From assembly GCA_945865665.1 (NCBI GenBank), contig CAMBEE010000008.1:20137-84136 (forward strand): a DNA stretch of 64,000 nucleotides, written 5' to 3'. The notes below the pieces were generated by a model that was given only the letters and a program-made list of their open reading frames with translations, was not told the DNA's origin and ran no database searches. Position 1 is the first letter of the stretch. The number at the start of each line of letters is the position of its first letter. Below, piece after piece: positions 26,359 to 34,877 of this stretch. This stretch comes from an uncultured Clostridium sp. Its GTDB lineage: Bacteria > Bacillota > Clostridia > TANB77 > CAG-508. The translations under genes and the position numbers were made by a program.

Positions 26359-26751
26359 ATGGATATAAATTGGATGAATGTTTTTAATTGGATGTCGCTT
26401 TTAAAGTGCTTTGTTGTTGGAGGAATTATTTGTGTAATTGGTCAAATTTTAATTGATAAAACAAAACTTACCCCTGCTAGAATCTTAGTAATTTTTGTAA
26501 CTACAGGCTGTATTTTAGGTGGTCTTGGTATTTATAAATATGTGGTTGATTTTGCTGGTGCAGGTGCTACTGTTCCCCTTACAGGTTTCGGTTATAATTT
26601 AGCAAAAGGTGCTATTGAAGGCGTTAAAGAAACTGGCTTAGTTGGTGCTTTTACTGGTGGTGTCAAAGCTGCTGCTGGTGGAATTGCTGCTGCTGTATTT
26701 TTTGGATATTTGGCTTCTTTAATTTCTAAGCCAAAAATGAAAAAACAATAA
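26359..26751 (+). CDS. spoVAE: Stage V sporulation protein AE (AEB type)
   Basis: A 130-residue membrane protein: FVVGGIICVIGQILIDKTKLTPARILV, GGLGIYKYVVDFAGAGATVPLTGFGYNLAKGA-type features (landmarks GGIICVIGQ, GAGATVPLTGFG) and a C-terminal hydrophobic segment. It is the third core subunit of the dipicolinate channel. TAGGAG precedes the ATG at 26359 by 8 bases. It ends at a strong hairpin shared with the convergent small gene. Confidence 0.93.
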   Translation: MDINWMNVFNWMSLLKCFVVGGIICVIGQILIDKTKLTPARILVIFVTTGCILGGLGIYKYVVDFAGAGATVPLTGFGYNLAKGAIEGVKETGLVGAFTGGVKAAAGGIAAAVFFGYLASLISKPKMKKQ

Positions 26752-26781
26752 AACCATAGATTGATCTCTCAACCTATGGTT
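26752..26781. terminator. Terminator after spoVAE and the convergent gene
   Basis: AACCATAG-A-TTGA and TCAA-C-CTATGGTT form a long stem immediately after the spoVAE stop, followed by CTACCTTTT on the plus strand. Confidence 0.7.
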
Positions 26782-26793
26782 CTACCTTTTGGA

Positions 26794-27183
26794 CTAATTG
26801 AAATATTCTATAATAGAAGGAACATCCCAATTAAAAATTGTTAATATTTCTGAGTACTTAAGTCCATTGAATTTTTCTTCTAAGTATTCAAATGGAAAAG
26901 TATTTATGACTTTAAGAAATTTTGTTTCAAATTCTTCTTTCTTTGTAATGTCTTCGCCTATCTTTTCTCTTCCATCTTCCTTTCGAGAATAAATTCTTGC
27001 AAACTTAATAATAGCAATAATTATAGCAACCATTTCAATTTCGGCATTCTCATTAACGAATTTTTCAATGTCATTATTAACTATTACTTTAGCCTCAGAG
27101 TCTTCGTCTCCAAAATTCAATGTAACTTCGAAGTTTCCACCTTTTGCGGTTTTTACCACATAATTCTCATATATATACAACAT
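26794..27183 (-). CDS. Hypothetical protein, 129 residues
   Basis: I do not recognise this family. The protein starts MLYIYENYVVKTAKGGNFEV with a good ACGGAGGGTAATTACA ribosome site, so it is a real gene. It is soluble and acidic, with a beta-rich first half (FEVTLNFGDEDSEAKVIV) and a helical second half; no TM or signal peptide. It sits alone between spoVAE and rplT, with terminators on both sides. Confidence 0.6.
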   Translation of the reverse strand: MLYIYENYVVKTAKGGNFEVTLNFGDEDSEAKVIVNNDIEKFVNENAEIEMVAIIIAIIKFARIYSRKEDGREKIGEDITKKEEFETKFLKVINTFPFEYLEEKFNGLKYSEILTIFNWDVPSIIEYFN

Positions 27184-27271
27184 TGTAATTACCCTCCGTG
27201 TATATTTAGCTTACCAACATGTTACAATAATATAATAACATATTTACATAATATTTGCAATAGGTAAAAGA

Positions 27272-27300
27272 AAAAAAGAACATTTTTTATGTTCTTTTCT
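27272..27300 (-). terminator. Terminator of the infC-rpmI-rplT operon
   Basis: On the minus strand AAAGAACAT, a TAAAAA loop and ATGTTCTTT are followed by a run of Ts, just after the rplT stop. Confidence 0.85.
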
Positions 27301-27308
27301 ATATAAAA

Positions 27309-27659
27309 CTATGCTTTTTTAGCTATTTCAGCTATTTCTGCAAATGCTTTTGGATCACTAACTGCTATTTCAGCTAACATTTTTCTGTTTATTGTAACAT
27401 TAGCTTTTTTTAGACCAGCTATCATTTTGCTGTATGTTGTTCCATTCATTCTTGCAGCAGCATTAATTCTTGTTATCCATAATTTTCTGAAATCACTTTT
27501 TTTGTCTTTTCTTCCTACATATGCATAAGATAAAGATTTCATAACTGCTTGATTTGCATTTCTGAATCTATAATGTTTTGCTCCAAAATATCCTTTTGCT
27601 TGTTTTAATACTTTTTTATGTCTAGCTCTTGTTGTTCTTGCTGTTTTTACTCTTGCCAT
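27309..27659 (-). CDS. rplT: 50S ribosomal protein L20
   Basis: L20, 116 residues, starts [20 protein letters not shown], with [20 protein letters not shown] and [20 protein letters not shown]. It is an early-assembly protein of the large subunit, and in Firmicutes it binds the leader of its own operon and represses it. The track ORF starts 24 codons upstream in the spacer; MARVK with GGATGGAAAAGAA upstream is the conserved start. Confidence 0.98.
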   Translation of the reverse strand: MARVKTARTTRARHKKVLKQAKGYFGAKHYRFRNANQAVMKSLSYAYVGRKDKKSDFRKLWITRINAAARMNGTTYSKMIAGLKKANVTINRKMLAEIAVSDPKAFAEIAEIAKKA

Positions 27660-27782
27660 TTCTTTTCCATCCTTTCTCTCGCTTTGCTCGTTCATCGTCA
27701 TCCAAAATTTTTTCAAAATTTTGTCTGCCAAACCCTTTTAAGCTCAGCTAATTTTTAATTCTTAACCTATTCAAATTTAATA

Positions 27783-27986
27783 TTATCCACCATATGGTAA
27801 TAATTTTTTGATTGTGTTTTCACAAGTTTTACTTGCATAAGCGTTTTGAACTTTTCCTGATTTCTTTTGTCTTTTTGTCTTATTAGCTAATAAATGTCTT
27901 CTATTTGATTTTGTTCTTTTTACTTTTCCTGTTGCTGTTAATGAATATCTTTTTTTAGCAGCTTTGTTTGTTTTTAATTTTGCCAT
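27783..27986 (-). CDS. rpmI: 50S ribosomal protein L35
   Basis: 67 residues, very basic, MAKLKTNKAAKKRYSLTATG and RRHLLANKTKRQKKSG typical of L35. The AAGGAGGGAAAACTC site gives a clear start. Middle gene of infC-rpmI-rplT. The final residues LLPYGG match the family end. Confidence 0.97.
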   Translation of the reverse strand: MAKLKTNKAAKKRYSLTATGKVKRTKSNRRHLLANKTKRQKKSGKVQNAYASKTCENTIKKLLPYGG

Positions 27987-28075
27987 GAGTTTTCCCTCCT
28001 TAAATTTTTATATCTATTCAACTGCTATATGCAGTTTTCATGCTATCTACATCAGAACAAATATAGATAACTTGA

Positions 28076-28585
28076 TTACGCTTTTTTAGCTAAAATTGTA
28101 AACATATTTCTACCTTCTAGCTTAGGTGCTTTTTCAACTGTAGCAATATCTTCTAATTTTTCGATAAATTTGTTTAAAACAACTTCACCTGCTTTAGAAT
28201 TATTTACTTCTCTACCTCTAAATCTTACTGTTATTTTTACTTTGTTTCCATCAGTTAAAAATTTTCTAGCATTTTTTGATTTAAATTCAAAGTCGTGTTC
28301 TTCAATATTTGGAGTAACTCTTAGTTCTTTTAATTCTAGAACTTTTTGTTTTTTCTTAGCTTCTTTTTCCCTTTTAGCTTGTTCAAATTTATATTTTCCA
28401 TAATTCATTATTTTACAAACTACTGGTTTTGCATTTGGTGAAACCAATACTAAATCCAAGTTATCTTCACCAGCTTTATCTAAAGCTTCTCTTATTGAAA
28501 CTACTCCTAGTTTTTCTCCATTTACCCCTATTAATTGAACTTCTTTTTCTCTAATTTGACCATTGATTGGTAATTCTTGTTTTAT
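28076..28585 (-). CDS. infC: Translation initiation factor IF-3 (AUA start)
   Basis: IF-3 prevents subunit joining and proofreads start codons. The track ORF begins at an internal TTG (28459) and loses the N-domain. Extending upstream in frame gives 42 more codons with no stop: IKQELPINGQIREKEVQLIG then GVVSIREALDKAGEDN, which is the conserved N-domain. The only possible initiator is ATA at 28585, nine bases after a GGAGG. infC is known for rare starts (AUU, AUC) that let IF-3 limit its own translation. Full length is 169 residues, normal. The C-domain motif MNYGKYKFEQAKREKEAKK is present. Confidence 0.95.
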   Translation of the reverse strand: MKQELPINGQIREKEVQLIGVNGEKLGVVSIREALDKAGEDNLDLVLVSPNAKPVVCKIMNYGKYKFEQAKREKEAKKKQKVLELKELRVTPNIEEHDFEFKSKNARKFLTDGNKVKITVRFRGREVNNSKAGEVVLNKFIEKLEDIATVEKAPKLEGRNMFTILAKKA

Positions 28586-28605
28586 GTTAAAACACCTCCA
28601 TAATA

Positions 28606-28737
28606 AAAAAATTGACTTTTGTTACAAGCCAATTCACAAAAAATAAATTTAAAGTTTTCACCTTAAAAATATATTTATTTTTCTAACCCTTTGCTTATTT
28701 ACTAGGGTGAGAAGTTCTTGCTTCTTCTTGTAACAAT
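28606..28737 (-). promoter_or_regulatory. infC-operon leader with attenuator (L20 leader type)
   Basis: The leader can form two exclusive structures. TTGTTACAAG near the transcript start pairs with CTTGTAACAA near its end. That second arm sits between, and overlaps, AATTGGCTT and AAGTCAATT, which form a terminator stem followed by TTTTTT. This is the antiterminator/terminator design of the Firmicutes L20 leader, where L20 binding favours termination. An inner ACCCT...AGGGT pairing and AGAAGCAAGAACTTCT hairpin are also present. Confidence 0.8.
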
Positions 28738-28741
28738 AACT

Positions 28742-28769
28742 ATTATACCATAAATTTCTATTTTGTCAA
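28742..28769 (-). promoter_or_regulatory. Strong sigma-A promoter for infC-rpmI-rplT
   Basis: TTGACA, a 16-base spacer ending TGG, and TATAAT on the minus strand; consensus hexamers plus an extended -10. Confidence 0.85.
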
Positions 28770-28798
28770 GAAATTTACAAGTTTTTTTATTATTTTTT

Positions 28799-28860
28799 AA
28801 GGAATGTCCCCTAATCCCTCGAAAAAGAGATTTTAAGGAACGTCCCTTAATCCCCCTTAA
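28799..28860. repeat. Tandem GTCCC/AATCCC repeat
   Basis: Two copies of AAGGAAYGTCCCYTAATCCC in direct order (about 39 bases apart) lie between the infC promoter and xerD. The words match the GGGACGGGTCT palindromes at 46.3 and 60.7 kb in part. Confidence 0.55.
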
Positions 28861-29738
28861 GCTCTTGGGTGAGCTTTTCTATATATATCTTTTAAGCCTT
28901 CGTCTTGAAATTGCATATAAACCTGTGTTGAGGAAATATCTGAATGTCCAAGCATAGTTTGTATTGCTTTTAAATCTGCACCATTTTGTAATAAATGTGT
29001 TGCAAATGAATGTCTCAATACATGTGGTGTAATGTCCTTTGTTATATGAGCTTGTTCTTTATAATATTTTATAATTTTCCAGAATCCTTGTCTTGTTAAT
29101 CTTTGGCCATTAACATTTACAAATAAAGCTTTTTCATTATCATCTTTTAATAATATCTCTCTTGCATTGTCTGTATATTCTTTTAATGCTTTTAATGACA
29201 TTTTTCCTAATGGTATTATTCTTTGTTTATTTGCTTTTCTACAATTTACATATCCTTCTGTAAAGTTTATGTCATCTATATCTAATGATATAATTTCTGT
29301 AACTCTCATTCCTGTAGCATATGCAAATTCTAGCATCGCTTTGTCTCTAATTCCTTTTAAATCTATATCTTTGGGTTGTTCTAATAATAGTTCAACTTCT
29401 TTAGATGTTAAAACACAAGGTGTTCTTTTTTCTATTTTTGGTGATTGTATATTTTTTGTTGGATCTTTTTTTACTTTGCCTTTTTTTAATACATATTGAT
29501 AAAAAGATCTTATTGATGCTATACATCTTGAAATAGTTGAAGGTTTCTTTCCTAGTTCTTCTAAATATTCTATATAATTTTTCATTACTTCTTCGTCTAC
29601 TCTACTGTATGGAACTTCGCATCCTTCTATGTATCTTCTGAATTGTTTTAAGTCTCTTTTGTATGATTGTAATGTGTTGTTTGATAATTTTTTGTCATTT
29701 TCTAAAAATTCAAAAAAAAGTTTTAATTGTTTCTCCAT
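28857..29738 (-). CDS. xerD: Tyrosine recombinase XerD
   Basis: A 293-residue site-specific recombinase. The SAM-like N-terminal domain (FFEFLENDKKLSNNTLQSYK) is followed by the catalytic domain: Arg in YATGMRVTEI, Lys in the beta-hairpin region, HVLRHSFATHLL, LGHSDISSTQVY with the nucleophilic Tyr. Chromosome dimer resolution at dif with XerC is the usual role. The MEKQLKLF start at 29738 is preferred over the upstream TTG. It lies beside spoIIM, as in Bacillus. Confidence 0.92.
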   Translation of the reverse strand: MEKQLKLFFEFLENDKKLSNNTLQSYKRDLKQFRRYIEGCEVPYSRVDEEVMKNYIEYLEELGKKPSTISRCIASIRSFYQYVLKKGKVKKDPTKNIQSPKIEKRTPCVLTSKEVELLLEQPKDIDLKGIRDKAMLEFAYATGMRVTEIISLDIDDINFTEGYVNCRKANKQRIIPLGKMSLKALKEYTDNAREILLKDDNEKALFVNVNGQRLTRQGFWKIIKYYKEQAHITKDITPHVLRHSFATHLLQNGADLKAIQTMLGHSDISSTQVYMQFQDEGLKDIYRKAHPRA

Positions 29739-29824
29739 TTTTCCTACCCCTATATTCAAAATATTTTATTTACATAAATTCTTTATATGTTATATCAAAC
29801 TATTTCAAAAAAGTAAATAGATTT

Positions 29825-30464
29825 TTAAAAATATTTTATAATTTTTTTAAGAAAATTTGTTGAAATTAATATTTCTATGCAAGCTGCTAAACTCAATAGT
29901 CCTAACATAATTGCTGAAAAAATTGTATGCCTTAGTACCTCAACTTTTATGTTATCTTTGTTTCTGTCCTTTACTATTGATTTGTATAATTTAAATCCGG
30001 CTTACTCCTATTGCTAATATTGCTGGAATAAATATAATGTTTTGTAATAACAATGCTGTTAATATAAATAAAATTCCTTTTCCTAGCCCCATTATTGTAA
30101 TAACTGATGCAATGGTATAGCCAAGGCAAAAGCCTCTATATAATATAATCCCAAAAACAATTGGTATTCCTATTACTGTCGTTCCAAAAAACCATAGCGC
30201 TACTGCTAAAATAATATTTTCTTTTAATGTCGCTTTTAAAATTTCTCCATTATTTATTTCTTGTATGTTTTTTAGCTTTTCTACAAAGTTTTTTAAATAT
30301 GATGACACCTCTGTTTTTTGTGCTTCTTGCATATTGTTAATAAACATTACACCTAAAAATATTCCTACAATAAATAGTAATGTTATTAATATGTATTCTT
30401 TACTGTTATTTTCTATATGTTGATAGATTGTATTCCATATATTTAATCGTTTGTTTTTTTTCAT
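29825..30464 (-). pseudogene. spoIIM: Stage II sporulation protein M, frameshifted
   Basis: The track ORF (29991-30464, 157 residues) ends AILAIGVSRI at a TAA. Removing one base in AGCCGGATT restores a continuous reading frame: GVSGFKLYKSIVKDRNKDN, then VEVLRHTIFSAIMLGLLSLA, ending ...LKKIIKYF at 29825, which is the expected SpoIIM C-terminus. The intact protein would be about 212 residues with several TM segments (EYILITLLFIVGIFLGVMFI, ILAVALWFFGTTVIGIPIVF). SpoIIM works with SpoIID and SpoIIP in forespore engulfment, so loss should block sporulation; a sequencing error is quite possible. The upstream ATG has an AAGGAGATTTTTAG site. Confidence 0.85.
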
Positions 30465-30536
30465 CTAAAAATCTCCTTATCGTTTTACACTTTTATACAT
30501 AATGTGTATTCGATAAAGAGATTTTTAGAACTATTA

Positions 30537-30740
30537 TATAATTTTAATTAACTATATGTATGTATAATAAAAATAAAATTATGATGTGATTGGAATAAAC
30601 TTAGAAATTTTTAATTGATTTTATGGAAAGAGTTCACTTTAGTGGAAGGGTGCCATAAAATCAATATAAAAGTTCTTGTTTATGTATGTGACAGAATAAT
30701 TTTATTCTTATTATACATACATATAGTTATTTTTATAATT
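30537..30740. repeat. Large hairpin element, copy 3 (short form, about 200 bases)
   Basis: Between spoIIM and the EndoQ-like gene. Outer arms ACTATATGTATGTATAATAA and TTATTATACATACATATAGT pair. The apex TTTATGGAAAGAGTTCAC-loop-GTGGAAGGGTGCCATAAA is the same as copy 2 except for loop length. The reverse-strand internal-loop word CCAATCACAT is shared with copy 1. The outer module with GAGGCTCA seen in copies 1 and 2 is absent. No coding potential. Confidence 0.8.
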
Positions 30741-30750
30741 ATTAATATTT

Positions 30751-31938
30751 TCACAAAATTTTACCGTAGTTTCCTCCACCACCAGATTGCACTTTTGCAT
30801 TTCCTGTTCTAGCTTTTTCAATAGAATTTGCGACTTTTTCACCAACAACCGCTTCTATATCATCTTTTGATAATCTATGTAATATATTCATTTCAGTCTC
30901 AAAATTATCCAACAACTTCTCAATAGTTTTTCCACCAACACCTGGAATAAAGCCAAGTGGAACTTGATAAATATATGGTGGTCTATTTGCTGGACTCTTA
31001 GTTTCTTTTTTATCTTTAATTAATTCAATTCTATCAAAAACACCAAAAGTAACCTTGTTGCTTCCACAATATGGGCACACTTCAACTGGCTCTTTAGTTT
31101 CAATTGTTTGATTACAATTGTCACAATAAGTTCTATGATATTTTCCAAGTTTAGGATCTAATCCATAATTTGCAATTATTTTTCTTCCATCTTCATTTTT
31201 TAAGGCTTTGACAACTTCTTTAAATGAAATATCCTCTATTTGCATTTTATTATATTCTCTTGCAATTTTAGGTAATGAATGAGCATCAGAATTTGTTACA
31301 AAAGTTTTATTTTCCAATTCTGATATTTCATCTGCTAAAAATGTATCTGAACTCAAACCTAATTCAACCGCAAAAATTTTATCATATTTTTCTTTAAATA
31401 TGTTTTCTAATCTATCTGTACAATTTCCGTAATAACTTTTGAATGGTGTAAATATATGTGCTGGTATCAAAATACCATTGTATTTTTCAACTATATCTAT
31501 TAATTCATATCCAGATATATCTGACCTTTGTGTACTTAATGTTATGTTTTTAATATGATGGCTCATCTCTTTTGAAAACGCTTTTATATCTTTTAAATGT
31601 GGGAAGAAACATACATTATGTGCTGCACCGCATTTTCCATTTCTTCCTTTTTCTGATGTTTCTACTTCACTTCCTAAAAGAATGCAAACTTTATCTTTGT
31701 AAATAATTCCTCCATCTTTTAGTTCATATGCATCACCTGTTCTTAAAAAATTCTCGATGTCTTCAATTACATATGGTGATGCACAATCTATTATTCCTAC
31801 AATATTTATTCCTTTTCTTTCTGCACATTCTTTAGCAATATTCGCAAAATTCAAACTTCTTGCTGCTGTTATTTTTATTGGCTTTCCATTTTCTGATCTT
31901 CCTATATGTACATGTAAATCTGCAAATACTTCATACAT
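30751..31938 (-). CDS. PHP-domain endonuclease Q-like protein
   Basis: A 395-residue protein with an N-terminal PHP metal-dependent phosphoesterase domain (VFADLHVHIGRSE, GIIDCASP, LLGSEVET, GAAHNVCFFPH, LIPAHIFTPF, FVTNSDAHSLP give the metal ligands), a four-Cys zinc ribbon (YCDNCNQ ... VCPYCGS, residues about 272-293) and a helix-hairpin-helix end (LGFIPGVGGKTIEKLL). This is the EndoQ layout known from Thermococcales and some Bacillales, which nicks DNA 5' of deaminated bases such as uracil and hypoxanthine. Repair of deaminated DNA, perhaps in spores, is inferred. Confidence 0.82.
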   Translation of the reverse strand: MYEVFADLHVHIGRSENGKPIKITAARSLNFANIAKECAERKGINIVGIIDCASPYVIEDIENFLRTGDAYELKDGGIIYKDKVCILLGSEVETSEKGRNGKCGAAHNVCFFPHLKDIKAFSKEMSHHIKNITLSTQRSDISGYELIDIVEKYNGILIPAHIFTPFKSYYGNCTDRLENIFKEKYDKIFAVELGLSSDTFLADEISELENKTFVTNSDAHSLPKIAREYNKMQIEDISFKEVVKALKNEDGRKIIANYGLDPKLGKYHRTYCDNCNQTIETKEPVEVCPYCGSNKVTFGVFDRIELIKDKKETKSPANRPPYIYQVPLGFIPGVGGKTIEKLLDNFETEMNILHRLSKDDIEAVVGEKVANSIEKARTGNAKVQSGGGGNYGKIL

Positions 31939-31956
31939 TTTATGTTCCTCTTTCTT

Positions 31957-32769
31957 CTATATATTTTTTTCTTGCTTATTTCTAAAATTTAAATTATTTT
32001 CTTCTATTTCTTTCAAAATTTTAACTGTTGTTTCTTCTGTAAATAATGGCCTATTGTTTTTAAAACTTTCTTCAAACATTTCATTTTTTATCTTTTTGTA
32101 TTTTTTGTCTATTAAACTATCTACTTGTGGTTCATACTGATTAACAACTTTTTTTATAAAATCTATTAATTCACTATTTTCGTTATATAATTTTCTTAAT
32201 ATCTTTAATGCTTTGACTTCGGAAAATTCCCCCATATCTATGCTTTCTAACATATTTATAAAATCAATAAATATTTCTGAATATCTATTATATTTATCCT
32301 TTAAGTTTCTATATTTTAATAGAACAATAGCTTCGTCTGGTTCAAATCCAATTCTTTCTGGTCTGTCTAAAAGCATTCCACCAAATTGGTCTACTAATTC
32401 TAAAACATCGCTTTCTCTCTCTCTTGGGTTACTTCCACTATATCTGTTCACTTCTTCACAAATTTTACAAAATCTCTTGTCAAATCCTAAATTTTCTAGA
32501 TATTGTGCTCCATTTTTTGCATATGCTTTTATCTCTTCTATTTTTCTTACATTTTCTACCTTTTTACAGTTACATAATAAGCTTGCTGTTAAAACTAGAT
32601 TCTCGTCTAACTCTAATTTATTATATTTTAAAAATATTCTGGCTAATTCTGTTTTAAAAATTACTGATTTATCAAAGTAGATATTTTCTTTTTTTGATAG
32701 GTAATATACTATTTCCATTTTTGATGCTAAGTTTTTTTCATTTAATATATAGTTAGCAAATGTATCCAT
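31957..32769 (-). CDS. HD-domain-like protein of unknown function
   Basis: A 270-residue soluble, helical protein. NLVLTASLLCNCKKVENVRK and KAYAKNGAQYLENLGFDKRF resemble an HD-domain helix order, and SDVLELVDQFGGMLLDRPE matches the downstream Asp helix, but the HD doublet itself is not seen (Asn/Cys at the expected place). So it is probably a degenerate HD protein. The last 60 residues are charged. It starts 18 bases upstream of the EndoQ-like gene and is likely cotranscribed. Confidence 0.5.
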   Translation of the reverse strand: MDTFANYILNEKNLASKMEIVYYLSKKENIYFDKSVIFKTELARIFLKYNKLELDENLVLTASLLCNCKKVENVRKIEEIKAYAKNGAQYLENLGFDKRFCKICEEVNRYSGSNPRERESDVLELVDQFGGMLLDRPERIGFEPDEAIVLLKYRNLKDKYNRYSEIFIDFINMLESIDMGEFSEVKALKILRKLYNENSELIDFIKKVVNQYEPQVDSLIDKKYKKIKNEMFEESFKNNRPLFTEETTVKILKEIEENNLNFRNKQEKNI

Positions 32770-32852
32770 TAATCATACATCCTTCCATAATTTTATCTGT
32801 GGCATTAATCTTTCTATTTTATTATAAAATAAACCCTACTTTTTTTCAATAA

Positions 32853-32862
32853 TTTTGTCGAA
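32853..32862 (+). promoter_or_regulatory. Possible Spo0A box
   Basis: TTTTGTCGAA matches the 0A-box core TGTCGAA and lies about 85 bases upstream of the HD-like gene on the opposite strand, ahead of a group containing EndoQ-like and spoIIM genes. The 7-base core is expected several times by chance in this window, so support is weak. Confidence 0.25.
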
Positions 32863-32898
32863 TTTCAAATATTACATTTATATTACAATTATTTTATA

Positions 32899-33333
32899 TT
32901 ACAGCGTTTTTATTGCATTTCTAGCCATTTCGTCACATCTATTATTGAATTCATTATCAGCATGACCTTTTACTTTAATAAATTTAACTTTATGTACTTG
33001 AGTTAAATGATATATTTCTTGCCAAATTTCTTTATTTTTTACAGGTTCTTTACTTGCTGTTTTCCAATTATTTTTTTGCCAATTATAAATCCATCCTTGT
33101 GAAAATCCATTTACCAAATATGCACTATCACTATACAACTCTACTTCACAAGGGAATTTCAATAATTTTAATCCCTCCAATGCTGCAGTTAGTTCCATTA
33201 CATTGTTCGTTGTATCTTTTTTTCCACCAGATATTTCTTTTTTTGTATCTTTATACATTAAAATTGCTCCCCAGCCTCCTGGACCTGGATTACCTGAACA
33301 TGCACCATCTGTATAAATAATTACTTTTTCCAT
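32899..33333 (-). CDS. rnhA: Ribonuclease HI
   Basis: A 144-residue RNase H that degrades RNA in RNA-DNA hybrids. The four acidic residues are visible: Asp in [19 protein letters not shown], Glu in [11 protein letters not shown], Asp in [12 protein letters not shown] and Asp in [14 protein letters not shown]. The length and the basic handle region ([20 protein letters not shown]) match the E. coli type. Monocistronic in appearance, divergent from tmcAL. Confidence 0.95.
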   Translation of the reverse strand: MEKVIIYTDGACSGNPGPGGWGAILMYKDTKKEISGGKKDTTNNVMELTAALEGLKLLKFPCEVELYSDSAYLVNGFSQGWIYNWQKNNWKTASKEPVKNKEIWQEIYHLTQVHKVKFIKVKGHADNEFNNRCDEMARNAIKTL

Positions 33334-33476
33334 AATCTACACTTCCTTGTCTTTTATTGCTTTTTGTGTTATTATATCAATATAGTTGAAATTTAACAAG
33401 TATTTATATAAATTTGATAATGCTAATTTAATTGATTACATATCAATATCAAAAAATTAGAAAGAAGGTGTTTTTA

Positions 33477-34790
33477 TTGAATAAAGTTTTAGGAATAATT
33501 GCCGAATATAATCCATTTCATAATGGCCATTTGTATCATTTAGATACTTCTAAAAAGGTAACTGGTTGTGATTATACTGTTGCAATAATTAGTGGAAATT
33601 TCACACAACGTGGTTCTACTTCTGTTGTTGATAAATGGTCCAAAACTAAAATGGTTTTGCAAAATGGTGTTGATTTAGTTATAGAACTTCCTGTTTTATA
33701 TTCTATTTCAAGTAGTGAAAATTTTGCTGATGGAGCAATTAAAATCTTAAATTCTTTAGGAATTATAGATTACTTGTCTTTTGGTTCTGAAACTCCTGAT
33801 ATTACCGTTTTAGATTTAATTTCTGATATCTTATGTAATGAGCCTAAAGATTATAAAAAATTATTAGCTACTGAATTAGATAAAGGATTATCATTTCCTA
33901 AAGCTCGTGAAAATGCCTTGCTTGATTATATAAAAAATACTAATACTTTTGAAAATGATAAACAGGATTTTGAAGAGTATAAAAAAGCTTTGTCTTCACC
34001 TAACAACATTTTAGGAATTGAGTATTTAAAGGCTTTGAAAAAATATAATAGTTCTATAAAACCTGTTTGTATTAGTAGATTTGCAACAGATTATAATAGT
34101 ACAGATTTGTCAAAAATTGATATACCTACTTCAGATTGCAATATAGAAAATTGTAATTTGAAAACTTTTGCAAGTGCAACTGCAATTAGAGAACTTATTA
34201 AAAACAAAGATTTTAATTCTATTAAAACTGTTATACCTGAAAATTCTTATTCTGTTTTAATGGACTGTATAAATTCTGGGCATATTGTTCCTGATTTAAA
34301 TTGTTTTGAGAAAGAAATTATTTATACATTAAGGAAAATGAGTATTGAAAAAATTGCTGATCTTCCAGATGTTTCTGAAGGATTAGAATTTTCTATTAAA
34401 AAAGCAGCTAATTCTTGTAACACTATCAATGAATTTTTAAATATTGTTAAGTCAAAAAGATATACTGTAACTAGATTACAACGAATTCTTTTATATGCTT
34501 TACTTAATATTTCTAAAGAAGATATGCAGCTTTCTAAACAAGTAGAAATGCCATATGTTAGGGTTCTTGGTTTTAATGATAATGGGAAAAAATTAATTTC
34601 AGAAATTGCTACTAAACATCCAGAACTAAAAATAATTACTTCTGTTAAAAAGTTCATTGATACTAATTCTGATAAGGATTTACAAGTTTTATTTGATAAA
34701 GATGTTTTGGCTACTGATGTTTATTCTCTTGCTTTTGAGAATAATTCTTTGGCTAATTTGGATTTTAAGAATGGGGTTATTACATTTTAA
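33477..34790 (+). CDS. tmcAL: tRNA(Met) cytidine acetate ligase
   Basis: A 437-residue protein of the YlbM/TmcAL family, which acetylates the wobble cytidine of elongator tRNA-Met using acetate and ATP. VLGIIAEYNPFHNGHLYHL holds the nucleotidyltransferase HxGH-type motif; SGNFTQRGSTSVVDKWSKTKM and ELPVLYSISSSENFADGA are family landmarks. The start is TTG at 33477, about 8 bases after GAAGGTG; the track start 15 codons earlier is in the leader. Ends at a strong terminator. Confidence 0.92.
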   Translation: MNKVLGIIAEYNPFHNGHLYHLDTSKKVTGCDYTVAIISGNFTQRGSTSVVDKWSKTKMVLQNGVDLVIELPVLYSISSSENFADGAIKILNSLGIIDYLSFGSETPDITVLDLISDILCNEPKDYKKLLATELDKGLSFPKARENALLDYIKNTNTFENDKQDFEEYKKALSSPNNILGIEYLKALKKYNSSIKPVCISRFATDYNSTDLSKIDIPTSDCNIENCNLKTFASATAIRELIKNKDFNSIKTVIPENSYSVLMDCINSGHIVPDLNCFEKEIIYTLRKMSIEKIADLPDVSEGLEFSIKKAANSCNTINEFLNIVKSKRYTVTRLQRILLYALLNISKEDMQLSKQVEMPYVRVLGFNDNGKKLISEIATKHPELKIITSVKKFIDTNSDKDLQVLFDKDVLATDVYSLAFENNSLANLDFKNGVITF

Positions 34791-34794
34791 AAAA

Positions 34795-34822
34795 TGGTAC
34801 AGTTTAGACTGTACCACTTTTG
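34795..34822 (+). terminator. Terminator of tmcAL
   Basis: GGTACAGT, a four-base loop and ACTGTACC, followed by ACTTTTGT, directly after the tmcAL stop. Confidence 0.8.
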
Positions 34823-34877
34823 TATTATAAAAGACTTTGCATTTATTAATATATAACAATTTAGCAAAACTATCATT

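Noticed and set aside
28076-28459. 127-residue infC ORF as given in the track
   Set aside because: Starts inside IF-3 and would lose the conserved N-domain; the in-frame AUA start with GGAGG is better.
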